Shown: positions 1-9,098, numbered from the stretch's first letter. The stretch: DNA of 64,000 nucleotides from Planctomycetota bacterium (GCA_029259635.1 JAJDEU010000035.1:1-64000), one strand, 5' to 3'. Notes: generated from the letters alone by a model not told the origin. Numbers and translations: made by a program.

Positions 1-16
1 CGGTATGCGGAAACCC

Positions 17-110
17 CGACCCCGTTCCATCTCTACACTTTGGGGCCCCGCCCCCAGGCCACATGCCCCTGGGTCCGGGACCCAAAAGTTTAGAGATGAA
101 CCGGGTTCGG
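17..110. repeat. Large imperfect hairpin just beyond the kdsA stop codon
   Basis: Two arms of about 31-43 nt face each other around position 62. The left arm runs from about 17 to 59 and the right from about 67 to 110. The best-matched part begins CATCTCTA (28-35) on the left and ends TAGAGATG (91-98) on the right, with only scattered mismatches and very GC-rich inner arms. It starts within a few bases of the kdsA stop (113-115), so the kdsA transcript would run straight into it. There is no long U tract. It may be a terminator, a 3'-stabilising hairpin, or a small mobile palindromic repeat; nothing in the window tells these apart. Confidence 0.6.
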
Positions 111-112
111 TA

Positions 113-946
113 TTACACCTTCCCGCGCACCGTCGTGAAGACGGCGAGTACGCCGTCCAGAATCTCCTCGAACTGATCGAGGCGCAGCATGTTGGGGCCG
201 TCGGAAGGAGAGCTGTCGGGATCGGGGTGCACCTCGAAGAACATACCGTCCACGTGACCGGTTGCGGCGGCGGCGCGTGCGAGCGCGGGGACGAGGGTCC
301 GATCTCCGCCGCTGCGGTCGCCGTGCCCGCCGGGCTCCTGTACGGAGTGGGTGGCGTCGAAGACGACGGGACAGCCGGTGCTCGCGAGGTGCGCAAAGCC
401 ATTCATGTCCACGACGAGTCGGCCGTATCCGAAGCTCGAGCCGCGCTCGGTGACGAGCACGCGATCACTACCTGCGTCCCGACACTTCTCGACGACGTTG
501 ATCATGTCCCAGGGCGCGAGGAACTGTCCCTTCTTGACGTTGACGGCGCAGGTCGTCTGGCTCGCGGCGACCAGCAGGTCGGTCTGGCGACAGAGAAAGG
601 CGGGAATCTGCAGCATGTCGACCGCTTCGGCGGCGGGTGCGCACTGCTCGGCCGTATGAACGTCGGTCATCACCGGCACGCCGAGCTCTTCGCGAATGGC
701 GCCGAGGATTTCGAGCCCCGCCTTCTGACCGATCCCGCGCTTGCCTCGGATGCTCGATCGATTGGCCTTGTCGAAGCTGGCCTTGAAGACGAAGGGCAAA
801 TCGCGAGCGGCGGCGATGTCGCGGAGCCGCGTCGCGATCTCAAACGCCAAGTCACGGGACTCCACGACACAGGGGCCGGCCAGAATGAACGGGGTACCGC
901 CACCGAGGCGGCGACCGTTAACTTCGACAGAGGGGCGCGGGTTCAT
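113..946 (-). CDS. kdsA: 3-deoxy-8-phosphooctulonate synthase (Kdo8P synthase), metal-dependent type
   Basis: The enzyme condenses phosphoenolpyruvate with arabinose-5-phosphate to Kdo-8-phosphate, the committed step to Kdo for the LPS inner core; it is cytoplasmic. The 277 aa length matches the family. The first strand reads FILAGPCVVESRD; Cys26 sits where metal-dependent enzymes carry their metal-ligand Cys, while the metal-free E. coli type has Asn. Other family blocks are visible: FKASFDKANR, VMTDVHTAEQ, KKGQFLAPWDM and VFDATHSVQ. The ATG overlaps the stop of the upstream lipid-kinase gene by 4 bp, so the two are probably co-transcribed and translationally coupled. A large hairpin follows the stop codon. 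Identification is secure; the metal dependence is inferred from the Cys. Confidence 0.96.
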   Translation of the reverse strand: MNPRPSVEVNGRRLGGGTPFILAGPCVVESRDLAFEIATRLRDIAAARDLPFVFKASFDKANRSSIRGKRGIGQKAGLEILGAIREELGVPVMTDVHTAEQCAPAAEAVDMLQIPAFLCRQTDLLVAASQTTCAVNVKKGQFLAPWDMINVVEKCRDAGSDRVLVTERGSSFGYGRLVVDMNGFAHLASTGCPVVFDATHSVQEPGGHGDRSGGDRTLVPALARAAAATGHVDGMFFEVHPDPDSSPSDGPNMLRLDQFEEILDGVLAVFTTVRGKV

Positions 947-1875
947 GGCACGAGGATCCTGAATTGGAGGCCGGTCAGAGCGAGGTCAACGGGCGTCTCA
1001 CCGACGTAGTCACCGTCGACTTGATAGGGCACAGGGTTTTCGGAGGTTACGCGGAGCTTCTTCGCGCGTTTCATTTCGCAGGCTCCTCCGACAATCTTAC
1101 CAAGCAGTCCGCGCGCCACGTGGGCGAGCAGGCCGAGCGGGCTGGTCTTGCGAAAGAGATAGACCTCGAACTGACCATCGTCGAGCTGCCCGCTGGAGTC
1201 GAGGCGCATGAAGCCCCCGTAGTGATTCACGTTGCTGGCGAACACCATGCCGTAGCTCTCCTTCAACCGCTTGCCATCGAGCTCGACCTGGAGCTCCGGC
1301 GACCGGTAGTGCCGCAGGGCTCGCAGGATCGCGGGGAGATAGGACAGCTTGCGAATGGAGCCGGTGCGATGCGCTTCGAGCTCGCGCACGGCAATGCCGT
1401 CAAAGCCGATACCCGTCACCAGAATCGAGAGCGCGCCGTTGACCGTCGCCGCGTCGATGCGCGCGACGCGCCGCCTCGCAAAAATCTCCAGCGCCCGATG
1501 AACATCCCGCGGCAGGTCGAGCTCCGCGGCCAGCGCATTGGCCGTCCCGAGCGGCAGAATCCCCACCGGCGTCTCGGTATCGACCAGTCCCGCCAACACT
1601 TCGCGCAGCGTACCGTCTCCTCCGATCGAGACGACCAGATCGCACTCGTGCTGGCTTGCGCGCAGCCACTGGAAGGCGTCCCCGCGACTCTTCGTCAGAT
1701 GCACCCGCGTCGACGCGCCCATACTCCGCAAGCCAGCGGCCAGCTCCAGCGCCGCCGACTCGCCCTGTCCGTTCCCCGCGATCGGGTTCGCGATGATGAT
1801 CGCGTTCTGAAAGGGCGCGTCCGCCTGTAGGCGTCGACGCTCGGAACTGGTAGTGGGGGAACTCGCTTCGCTCAT
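943..1875 (-). CDS. YegS/DagK-type lipid kinase (diacylglycerol kinase catalytic domain)
   Basis: An ATP-dependent lipid kinase of the diacylglycerol kinase/sphingosine kinase-like family, about 310 aa, expected to act at the inner face of the cytoplasmic membrane. Visible motifs are the N-terminal strand IIIANPIAGNGQG, the glycine-rich nucleotide loop SIGGDGTLREVLAG, and LPLGTANALAAEL, all diagnostic of the fold. The C-terminal half carries the usual beta-sandwich block (GYVGETPVDL-like end, here DGDYVGETPVDLALTG). I chose the ATG at 1875 over the GTG at 1899 because it leaves a typical short N-terminus; neither has a convincing Shine-Dalgarno site. It overlaps kdsA by 4 bp. The substrate is unknown: diacylglycerol, phosphatidylglycerol or an undecaprenol-type lipid are all possible. 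Confidence 0.88.
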   Translation of the reverse strand: MSEASSPTTSSERRRLQADAPFQNAIIIANPIAGNGQGESAALELAAGLRSMGASTRVHLTKSRGDAFQWLRASQHECDLVVSIGGDGTLREVLAGLVDTETPVGILPLGTANALAAELDLPRDVHRALEIFARRRVARIDAATVNGALSILVTGIGFDGIAVRELEAHRTGSIRKLSYLPAILRALRHYRSPELQVELDGKRLKESYGMVFASNVNHYGGFMRLDSSGQLDDGQFEVYLFRKTSPLGLLAHVARGLLGKIVGGACEMKRAKKLRVTSENPVPYQVDGDYVGETPVDLALTGLQFRILVP

Positions 1876-1983
1876 GACGAGTGAGGAGCATACGCACACA
1901 GGGGGGCGCGGGGGAACCCAGGGAGCGCCTGCGCTCCGGATTGCCCGCGCAACTTGCCGTATTCGCCGATAAGCTCGCCTCCC

Positions 1984-2907
1984 ATGCCCGCATCAGAATC
2001 CAAGGACCGCGCTCTCGTCTTCGGAGGCAGCGGCTTTCTCGGCACGCGACTTCTCGCCGCTCTCGACTCGCCCGTCTGCGAGGCGCTCTCCGTCTCGCGC
2101 AATCCGGGAGCCCGTCCGCGCACACCGAACGAGACGATCCGAGATGTCGCCGGCGATCTCTCCCAAGCCGGGGTCGCGGAGACACTCATCGGATTGCTTC
2201 AGCCGCGCACCGTCTTCCTCGTCGCCGCTCTCGCGCGCGTCGGCGATTGCGAGCGCGATCCGGGACTCGCCCGCCGCCTCAACACGGAACTCCCTGCGGA
2301 GGTGGCGCGCGCCTGCAAGGCGTTCGACCTGCGGCTCGTCTTCACGTCAACCGACCTGGTCTTTAGCGGCGAGCCCCCGCGCGAATCCGGTTATATCGAA
2401 TCCGACCCGGCCGACAGCTCGCAGGTCTACGGCCGAACGAAGGCGGAGGGCGAGAGCGCGGTCCTTGAAGAGTATTCGAGCGCGCTGGTGGTGCGCCTCC
2501 CGCTGCTCTTCGGCGAGAGCGTCGGTCGCGGGCTCGGAGCCTCCGACTCGCTGCTCGCCGCGCTGGATCGCGGCGACTCTCCAAAGCTCTTCACCGACGA
2601 ATTCCGCACGCCGCTCGATGTCGACAATGCGGCGCGCGCTCTAATCGAGCTGGCCCGCAAGCGGGAGTCCGGCCGACTGCACGTGGCGGGGCCCGATCGA
2701 CTCTCACGCCACCAGTTCGGCGAGCGGGTGGTCCGAGCGCGCGCGCGGCCCGCCGATCTCGAGTCCCTCCAGGCCGTCACGCGCGCGGACCTGGGCCTGG
2801 CCGACCGACCGCGGGACGTCTCGCTCGACAATTCCAAGGCTCGCGAAATCCTGACCACGCCGCTTCTCTCCGTTTCCGAGGCGCTCGAGAAGCCGCGCCA
2901 AACTTGA
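1984..2907 (+). CDS. NAD(P)-dependent sugar epimerase/reductase (RmlD-like extended SDR)
   Basis: An extended short-chain dehydrogenase of 307 aa. The N-terminus shows the Rossmann motif VFGGSGFLGTRLL. Mid-protein there is a strand with TSTDLVFSG followed by VYGRTKAEGE, which holds the Tyr-x-x-x-Lys catalytic pair of the superfamily. The order is most like dTDP-4-dehydrorhamnose reductase (RmlD) and its relatives, but no rml or other sugar-nucleotide genes lie beside it, so the substrate is not assigned. The ATG at 1984 puts the Rossmann strand at the usual distance from the start; an upstream in-frame codon at 1954 would only add ten Ser/Pro-rich residues. It is divergent from the lipid kinase and lies 31 bp before valS on the same strand. 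Confidence 0.8.
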   Translation: MPASESKDRALVFGGSGFLGTRLLAALDSPVCEALSVSRNPGARPRTPNETIRDVAGDLSQAGVAETLIGLLQPRTVFLVAALARVGDCERDPGLARRLNTELPAEVARACKAFDLRLVFTSTDLVFSGEPPRESGYIESDPADSSQVYGRTKAEGESAVLEEYSSALVVRLPLLFGESVGRGLGASDSLLAALDRGDSPKLFTDEFRTPLDVDNAARALIELARKRESGRLHVAGPDRLSRHQFGERVVRARARPADLESLQAVTRADLGLADRPRDVSLDNSKAREILTTPLLSVSEALEKPRQT

Positions 2908-2938
2908 CGGGTTGACCCGGGGCGCTACGGTGCCTCGC

Positions 2939-5620
2939 ATGGAACTCGAGACACGCTACGATCCGACGAATTACGAGGGCGAGGTCTACCAGAGCTGGTT
3001 GGACAAAAACGCATTCGCGCCTTCGGACGATCCGGACAAGCCGACCTTCACCGTGATGATTCCGCCGCCCAACGTGACGGGGATTCTGCACATGGGCCAC
3101 GCGCTCAACGGCACGGTCCAGGACATCGTCATTCGTCACCGGCGCATGTCGGGTTTCGCGGCGCTGTGGGTTCCCGGGACGGATCACGCGGGGATCGCGA
3201 CGCAGGCTGTCGTCGAGAAGAAGCTGTACCTCGAAGAGAAGCTCACGCGCGAAGACGTCGGACGCGAGGCCTTTCTCGCGAAGATCTGGGAGTGGAAGGA
3301 AGTCCACGGCAACAAGATCCTCGAACAGTTCAAGAGCCTCGGTTGTTCTTGCGACTGGTCGCGTACCGCGTTCACGCTCGACGAAGACATGTCGCGCGGC
3401 GTGCGCGAGGCTTTCGTGCGGCTGTTCAACAAGGAGCAGATCTATCGCGGCGCGCGGCTGGTGAACTGGGACTGCGAGCTGGAGACGGCGGTCTCGGACG
3501 ACGAGATCGAGTACGCGACGCGCAAGACGAAGCTCGCCTACTTGAAGTATCCGGTGAAGGGTGAAGACGGGCGCTTCTTGACGGTGGCGACGACGCGACC
3601 GGAGACGATGCTCGCGGATACCGGCGTTGCGGTGAATCCCGAGGACGAGCGCTATCGCGATCTGGTCGGCAAGTTCTGTGTGCTGCCGCTCGTCGGTCGC
3701 GAGATTCCGATTGTTGCGGACGAAAGTGTCGACGCGTCGTTCGGAACCGGCGCGGTGAAGATCACGCCGGGGCACGACCCGGCCGACTACGAGCGCGGCG
3801 CGCGTCACAACCTGCCGATCATCAACCTGTTGAACAAGGACGGGTCGCTGAACGACGAGGGCGGCAAATTCGCGGGACTCGATCGCGTGAAGGCGCGCAA
3901 GGAAGTGCTCGCGGCGATGGAGGAGCTCGAGCTGCTCGAGAAGGTGGACGACTACACGCACAATGTCGCGCTCAGCGATCGGTCGAAGTCGGTGATCGAA
4001 CCGCTCGTCAGTGAGCAGTGGTTTGTGAAGATGAAGCCGCTCGCCAAGCCGGCGATCGACGCGGTCAAAAACGGCGACCTGAAGTTCCGCCCCGCGCGCT
4101 GGTCCAAGGTCTATCTCAACTGGCTCGAGAACGTGCACGACTGGTGCATCAGCCGCCAGCTCTGGTGGGGCCACCGCATTCCGGTCTGGTACGACGAGGA
4201 CGGCGTGCCGATCGCTTCGGTCGACGAGCTCGAGCTCGGCTCGGAGCATCCGCGCACGGGCAAACCGATCGTACGGCAGGATCCCGATGTGCTCGACACT
4301 TGGGCGTCGTCGTGGTTGTGGCCGTTCGCGACCCTGGGGTGGCCGGACAAAACGGCCGACCTGGCGCGTTTCTATCCGACGCAGTTTTTGGCGACGGCGC
4401 GCGAGATCATCTACCTGTGGGTGGCGCGCATGATCATGGCCGGGCACGAGTTCATGGATCACCTGCCGGAGAGCGAGCGCTGCGCTTTCTCGACCTGCTA
4501 CATCAACGCGACGGTGCTGGATGCCAAGGGCAAGCGCATGTCGAAGAGCGCGGGCAACGGTATCGATCCGCTCGAGATGGTTGAGAAGTACGGCGCCGAT
4601 GCTGTGCGCTATAGCCTGATCATGCTGACGCGTGAGGGGCAGGACGTGAAGCTCGCGGAGACGCGCTTCGAAGAGGGCCGGCGCTTTACGAACAAGGTCT
4701 GGAACGCGGCGCGCTTCGTGCTCACGAATATGGAAGGCTCGCGAACCGACGGCAGCTTGGCGTCGGCGGAGCGGCTCGAGGATCGTTGGATTCTATCGCG
4801 GCTTGCAACGGTTCGGGATGAAGTGACCGCGGCGCTCGACGAGTATCGGTTCAATGACGGGCTCGGCACGCTCTACCGATTCGTGTGGAATGACTTCTGC
4901 GATTGGTACCTCGAGTTGTCGAAGCCGCGCTTGAGCGAAGGCGAGACGGAGTCGGCGCAGGCGGTGCGCGGAACATTGGCGCGCGTCTTGCGCGATGTGC
5001 TGCGGCTCTTGCATCCGTTCACGCCCTTTCAGACGGAAGTGCTGTGGACGGCGCTCCACGATGCTCTCGGTGAGAAGGCGAAAGAGCAGATCCTGGTGGC
5101 GGATTGGCCGGACAACGCTGGAATCGAACGGGACGAGCAGGCCGAGAGCGACATGGAGGTCGTGCAGGGCTTGGTGCACGCCGTGCGCAGCATTCGCGCG
5201 TTGACGACGCTGGGCGATCGCAAGCCCTTGCGGGCGATCGTCGCTGCGCCGGGTGAGGCCGAGCTCGAGACGATGCGGGCGCACGAGAAGAGCATTCGCG
5301 CGCTGGGCTTCCTAGAAGAGCTGGTGCTTCAGCGCGATGCCGATCGTCCGCCGGCTTCCGCCGTGGCGATTACCGGTGGGGCGGAGGTCTTTGTGCCGCT
5401 CGGCAAAGAGGTCGACCTCGACAAGCTGTCGGTGACGCTCGCGGGACGCGTGGACAAACTCAAGAAGGGCATCGGCGGCGTCGAGGGCAAGCTCGGCAAT
5501 CCCAAGTTCGTCGAGCGCGCGGACCCGGAAGTGGTGGCCGACGAGCGCTCGCGCTTAGAGGAAATGAAGCGCGAGCTCGCGTTGCTCGAGCGAAACCTCG
5601 ACGGCTTGCGAACCGAGTAG
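2939..5620 (+). CDS. valS: Valyl-tRNA synthetase
   Basis: Charges tRNA-Val with valine; class I synthetase, cytoplasmic. With the ATG at 2939 the product is 893 aa, normal for the family. The class I signature appears as PPPNVTGILHMGHALNG (His51-Met-Gly-His54), and the second signature as RMSKSAGNG near residues 533-541, with Arg in the first position of the KMSKS loop. The CP1 editing domain is present (ATTRPETMLADTGVAVNPED). The C-terminus ends in a charged, heptad-rich segment (KLKKGIGGVEGKLGNPKF ... ELALLERNL), the coiled-coil tRNA arm typical of bacterial ValRS. The in-frame TTG at 2912 is too far upstream to be needed. It may share a transcript with the epimerase gene 31 bp upstream. 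Confidence 0.97.
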   Translation: MELETRYDPTNYEGEVYQSWLDKNAFAPSDDPDKPTFTVMIPPPNVTGILHMGHALNGTVQDIVIRHRRMSGFAALWVPGTDHAGIATQAVVEKKLYLEEKLTREDVGREAFLAKIWEWKEVHGNKILEQFKSLGCSCDWSRTAFTLDEDMSRGVREAFVRLFNKEQIYRGARLVNWDCELETAVSDDEIEYATRKTKLAYLKYPVKGEDGRFLTVATTRPETMLADTGVAVNPEDERYRDLVGKFCVLPLVGREIPIVADESVDASFGTGAVKITPGHDPADYERGARHNLPIINLLNKDGSLNDEGGKFAGLDRVKARKEVLAAMEELELLEKVDDYTHNVALSDRSKSVIEPLVSEQWFVKMKPLAKPAIDAVKNGDLKFRPARWSKVYLNWLENVHDWCISRQLWWGHRIPVWYDEDGVPIASVDELELGSEHPRTGKPIVRQDPDVLDTWASSWLWPFATLGWPDKTADLARFYPTQFLATAREIIYLWVARMIMAGHEFMDHLPESERCAFSTCYINATVLDAKGKRMSKSAGNGIDPLEMVEKYGADAVRYSLIMLTREGQDVKLAETRFEEGRRFTNKVWNAARFVLTNMEGSRTDGSLASAERLEDRWILSRLATVRDEVTAALDEYRFNDGLGTLYRFVWNDFCDWYLELSKPRLSEGETESAQAVRGTLARVLRDVLRLLHPFTPFQTEVLWTALHDALGEKAKEQILVADWPDNAGIERDEQAESDMEVVQGLVHAVRSIRALTTLGDRKPLRAIVAAPGEAELETMRAHEKSIRALGFLEELVLQRDADRPPASAVAITGGAEVFVPLGKEVDLDKLSVTLAGRVDKLKKGIGGVEGKLGNPKFVERADPEVVADERSRLEEMKRELALLERNLDGLRTE

Positions 5621-5652
5621 GTTCGCCGTCGGGTCTCGTCTCGCCGCCGCGC

Positions 5653-7452
5653 CTACTGCGTGCGCCAGTCGCCCGCGGTCGAACCCGCGGGACACGTAAG
5701 CTTGATGTCGAACAAGAGGGCGTTCCGACCCGTGGGGACGACGGCGGAGATGACGATCTCCTCGTGGGCTTCGATCTCCTTCTTCTCGTTCGCAGGAATC
5801 GACTTGATGGCCATCGAACCTGGCTTGAGCCGCTTGCCCTCGACGCCGTCAAAGGGCATGGCGAGGATGGGCGTGCCGGTGCTGTCCATGAAGACCAGGT
5901 TCTCGACCTTGTCATCGAACTCGATGTCTTCTTTCAGCGGCCGTTTCGCTGCAGCGCTCGGTTCATCGTCCTTCTTGTCCTTCGGGTCGGCCGGCTTGGT
6001 ACGATTGACGCCCGCGGCTCTCCAGCCGACGGTGTAGGTTCCGGGCGCAAGGGCTGGCGAAGTGAGCGGCAGGGTGGTCGAGAGAAAGCCCAACACCAGG
6101 GGGCCATCGGTGAGGGTCTTCTTGCCGAGCGACGAAGGGCTATTCCCGGGGAGCTCGGCTACAGGAGTGAACAGGATGTAGTCGTAGTCGGTGATGACTG
6201 CATAGTTCTCAAGGTGCTTCGCCTCTTTGCCCTTGCCCGCATCGTCTTTGGGCTTTTCCTCTTCGCCCTCGCTTGCATCGCCCTTGGGCTTTTCCGCTTT
6301 GCTCTTTCTTTTTACCGCTTCGCCCTTGCGCCACTTCCAGCGATCCGTCGCGACCGTGAGGGACATGTCGAACTTGTAGTTGGCTCGAATCGAGCGCGGC
6401 AGTTCCGACCTCTCGATGAGGTTGGCGACATCCACTCCGACTCCTGGGCTTGCGGCGCAGCGAAAGCCGAGCGCATCCGTGGTCTCGTCGTCATAGGTTC
6501 CCTGTCGAGTCTGCCCGCGCGCTGCAATGGCGCCGTTCTTGTAGCTGCCGCCGCAGATGACAAACAGCGCTTCATCCCACTCGGTAATGAGGTTCTCTGT
6601 GCGGGAGCTACCGCTAGCAGAGATCTTGATCGTCCCGACCTTGTACTTGGGAAACGGCAGGTACTTGCTCGAGGTCCACTCCCAGACGCCGCCGGCTAGA
6701 TCGAAGATTCCCTCTGGCGAGGCGCCCTCCGCTCGGCTACCCACGGGCGCAAGTCGATCGCGCGCGTTTTCGGCACAGAGGACCTTGTCCGGATCCCAAT
6801 CGGACCCCCAGGGATAGAGGTTCTCCGTTTTTCCGCGCACCGCGCGTTGAAATTCAAACTCGGTCATTAGGCGAAGACCCGCCCACCGAGCGTAGGCCTC
6901 CGCTTGGATCTTGCTCACCTGAACAACCGGAAGGCTCGCGAGATCAGTGGGAACTTTCCACTTGCTCTCTTTCCAGTTTTGTTTCCACCAAGTGTCGACG
7001 TCGAAGAGTTCTTTGGGTGGGAGCGCTCTGCCCGCAGCCCGGGCTTCTTCGCGCGCTTTGCCGGTCTCTTCCAAAAAAGTGCGTCGGGCTTTGTCCGTCG
7101 CGTCTTTCGCCCAGAGGATCGGAGGCTGAGAACCGGAGGCGAGGATGTACTCGGCGAACTGTTCGTTCGTTACCTCCGTCGTCATCAGGTAGAAGTCATT
7201 GACGGTGACGGTGTGCGCCGGAGTCTCTGCCCAAACTCCAGTGAATCCACCGTCGGCGGCCAAGATAATTTCCTTGGCCGCGTCGCCCTCGGTGCCGATG
7301 ACCACGCGTTGTTTCTTCAAGAGGACCATGCCGGGAGGCGCCGCGTCCGCGATGGTGTTTGCGCTGACCGCGGGTTCGGTGTTGGTCGGGCAAGCGAGGA
7401 GCAGGAGGGCCGCGGAGGAGAGTGCGGACGTGGAGAGCAGTGTTAGGAACAC
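5653..7452 (-). CDS. SUMF1/FGE-like domain lipoprotein lacking the catalytic cysteines
   Basis: A lipoprotein of 599 aa. With a GTG start at 7452, preceded by the purine-rich GAGAGAA, the N-terminus is a short hydrophobic signal ending in a lipobox (LLLLAC, Cys21). Residues of about 40-330 form a formylglycine-generating-enzyme-like (sulfatase-modifying factor) domain: GMVLL, EVTNEQFAEYI, GLRLMTEFEFQRAVRG, YPWGSDW, GIFDLAGGVWEWTSS and LGFRCA. The segment that carries the Cys pair in active FGE here reads CGGSYKNGAIAARGQTRQG, without the pair, so copper-dependent oxidase activity is unlikely. A Lys/Glu-rich linker at about 380-430 precedes a C-terminal beta-rich region with no family I recognise. 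It is convergent with valS and divergent from the pseudouridine synthase gene. Confidence 0.8.
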   Translation of the reverse strand: MFLTLLSTSALSSAALLLLACPTNTEPAVSANTIADAAPPGMVLLKKQRVVIGTEGDAAKEIILAADGGFTGVWAETPAHTVTVNDFYLMTTEVTNEQFAEYILASGSQPPILWAKDATDKARRTFLEETGKAREEARAAGRALPPKELFDVDTWWKQNWKESKWKVPTDLASLPVVQVSKIQAEAYARWAGLRLMTEFEFQRAVRGKTENLYPWGSDWDPDKVLCAENARDRLAPVGSRAEGASPEGIFDLAGGVWEWTSSKYLPFPKYKVGTIKISASGSSRTENLITEWDEALFVICGGSYKNGAIAARGQTRQGTYDDETTDALGFRCAASPGVGVDVANLIERSELPRSIRANYKFDMSLTVATDRWKWRKGEAVKRKSKAEKPKGDASEGEEEKPKDDAGKGKEAKHLENYAVITDYDYILFTPVAELPGNSPSSLGKKTLTDGPLVLGFLSTTLPLTSPALAPGTYTVGWRAAGVNRTKPADPKDKKDDEPSAAAKRPLKEDIEFDDKVENLVFMDSTGTPILAMPFDGVEGKRLKPGSMAIKSIPANEKKEIEAHEEIVISAVVPTGRNALLFDIKLTCPAGSTAGDWRTQ

Positions 7453-7720
7453 GGGTGATTCTCTCGAAGTGGAGGTTGGGGCCGGGGAAGGCTGCCGCTC
7501 CGATGGGGGCGGCAACTGTCCGCCTATAGACGGCGGGCCGCAGAATGTTACCGATGGGCCGGACTTGCGCAACGAGGGCGGGGCAGGAGAGCGGAGAGAG
7601 GGGCTCGGTCTCCGGAATTCATCCCGCCTAATGAGACATGAGAGCCGACGTGAGACGCGGCGGAGGGTAGCCTCTTGGGCCCAAGGTCTCGATTTTTGCC
7701 TCCCGCGTACGGTCTCTCCC
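7453..7720. promoter_or_regulatory. Divergent intergenic region between the SUMF1-like lipoprotein and rluD-like genes
   Basis: These 268 bp separate two divergent start codons and must carry both promoters or read-through leaders. I found no convincing -35/-10 pair or operator-like palindrome by eye. Open frames that extend into it on both strands lack any family similarity and are treated as non-coding. Confidence 0.4.
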
Positions 7721-8713
7721 ATGGAATCCTCTCCGCTCCGTCACTTTGAAGTTCCACAGGAGCTCGACGGCTCGCGTCTCGACCGAGCGCTGGCCAAGCT
7801 CGTCGAGGAGTTTTCGCGGGATCGAGTCCGAGAGATGGTCGAGGACGGGCGCGTCAGCCTCGCAGGCGAAGAGATTCGAAAGCCGTCGCACAAGGTGTCG
7901 GTGGGGGAGCGGATCGAAATTCTGTTGCAGCCTCGGGATCGGACTCGACGGGGCTCCGAAGAGAACACGGGGCTCGAAGTGGTCTTCGAAGACGAGCACA
8001 TCATCGTCGTGAACAAGCCCGCGGGAATGGTCGCTCATCCGAGCACCGTGGTTGTCGGAGGGACAGTCTCCGAAGTGGCCGTCGAACAGTTCGGCGCGCT
8101 TCCCAATCTGCAGGGCAGCGACCGTCCGGGAATCGTTCACCGGCTCGACAAAGACACTTCCGGCGTCTTGGTCTTGGCGCGCACGGATGAGGCGGGCGCG
8201 GAGCTGATGCGTCAGTTTCGCGAGCGCGAGGTCGAGAAGAAGTATTTGGCGCTCGTGGATGGCGATCCGCGCTTTGACAGCGACTGGATCGCGCTGGCCA
8301 TCGGTCGGCGGCCGGGACAGGGCGAGCGCATGTCGGTCTTCCCACCGGATCAAAAGCTCGACGAGGATTGCACGGCCAAGCCGGCCGAAACCTTTTACGA
8401 GGTCGTCGAGAGGTTTGGCGACTGTGCACTTCTCGCTTGCACGCCGAAGACCGGGCGCACTCACCAGATTCGCGTTCACTTGGCCTACATCGGGCACTCG
8501 ATCCTGAAGGATCCGCTCTACAAATCCCGGCGAGCGGTCGGGCGGAAGTTTCCGAAGGGCGCTCCCAAGCTGGGGCGCCACGCGCTGCACGCTCACCACC
8601 TCGTCATCCGTCACCCGGCGACTGGCGAGCGAATGGAGTTCACGGTCGAGCCGCCGCCCGATATGCAGAACGTCATCGAGTACTTTCGGACGCGGGCGAG
8701 CAGCGCGAGCTAA
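7721..8713 (+). CDS. RluA/RluD-family 23S rRNA-type pseudouridine synthase
   Basis: Isomerises uridine to pseudouridine in structured RNA, most probably helix-69-type positions in 23S rRNA if it is a true RluD. The 330 aa product has an N-terminal S4 RNA-binding domain (residues about 15-75: LDGSRLDRALAKLV ... VSLAGEEIRKPSHKV) followed by the catalytic domain. The family signature GIVHRLDKDTSGVLVLAR is intact, with the catalytic Asp at about residue 143, and the C-terminal block KTGRTHQIRVHLAYIGH is present. The ATG at 7721 was chosen because it puts the S4 domain at the N-terminus; the longer open frame upstream has no similarity. Substrate specificity within the RluA/C/D group cannot be settled from the motif alone, so no symbol is given. 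Confidence 0.93.
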   Translation: MESSPLRHFEVPQELDGSRLDRALAKLVEEFSRDRVREMVEDGRVSLAGEEIRKPSHKVSVGERIEILLQPRDRTRRGSEENTGLEVVFEDEHIIVVNKPAGMVAHPSTVVVGGTVSEVAVEQFGALPNLQGSDRPGIVHRLDKDTSGVLVLARTDEAGAELMRQFREREVEKKYLALVDGDPRFDSDWIALAIGRRPGQGERMSVFPPDQKLDEDCTAKPAETFYEVVERFGDCALLACTPKTGRTHQIRVHLAYIGHSILKDPLYKSRRAVGRKFPKGAPKLGRHALHAHHLVIRHPATGERMEFTVEPPPDMQNVIEYFRTRASSAS

Positions 8714-8743
8714 ACGCTCTTCGTTCCTACGCGAGGACGCAGT

Positions 8744-8961
8744 TTACGGACTCCAGCCTCCCTCTTCCGAACTCGTCGACTTCAATCGCGCACGCAGCTC
8801 TCGCAGCTCTTCGCGCGACAGAGTGAGAAACGTCTGGCGTGTGAGTGCTTTTTCATTTCGCTGAGCTCCGCGACTTGCTCGCGCAAAGAACGCTCGCGAC
8901 GCGCTTGAATCTCAATTAACGCGCACGGGTTGCCCCCTGAAAAGAATTCCGATCGGAGCAC
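8744..8961 (-). pseudogene. Frameshifted remnant (or slippage gene) of a small helical protein
   Basis: On the minus strand one frame reads as a charged helix (ALIEIQARRERSLREQVAEL then SEMKK) until a run of five A (8849-8853). A single-base shift there continues as TRQTFLTLSREELRELRARL and ends at TAA (8744-8746). The join looks like one continuous helical protein broken in an A tract. The last part matches, at DNA level, the 3' end of the carboxypeptidase-regulatory gene at 22690 (my ungapped hand alignment: about 47 of 60 positions, 8770-8829 against 22681-22740), whose protein ends TITLSGQEQRKLRLRLK. A GTG at 8961 is a possible start. It could be a decayed duplicate, a sequencing slip, or a frameshift gene. 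It lies in the 405 bp gap before the giant gene, which otherwise shows nothing I can name. Confidence 0.4.
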
Positions 8962-9098
8962 TCTACGCGCAAGTAGAGCCGTGTTTCGGCGACGGTCTCG
9001 AGCACCGGTTTCGCCCTGTCTCCCCGAACCTGGTAAGCGGGATAGCTTTATTAGACGTCCGAATTCTCGCTCGGACGGGTTCCTTCAAGGGAGGAGGA

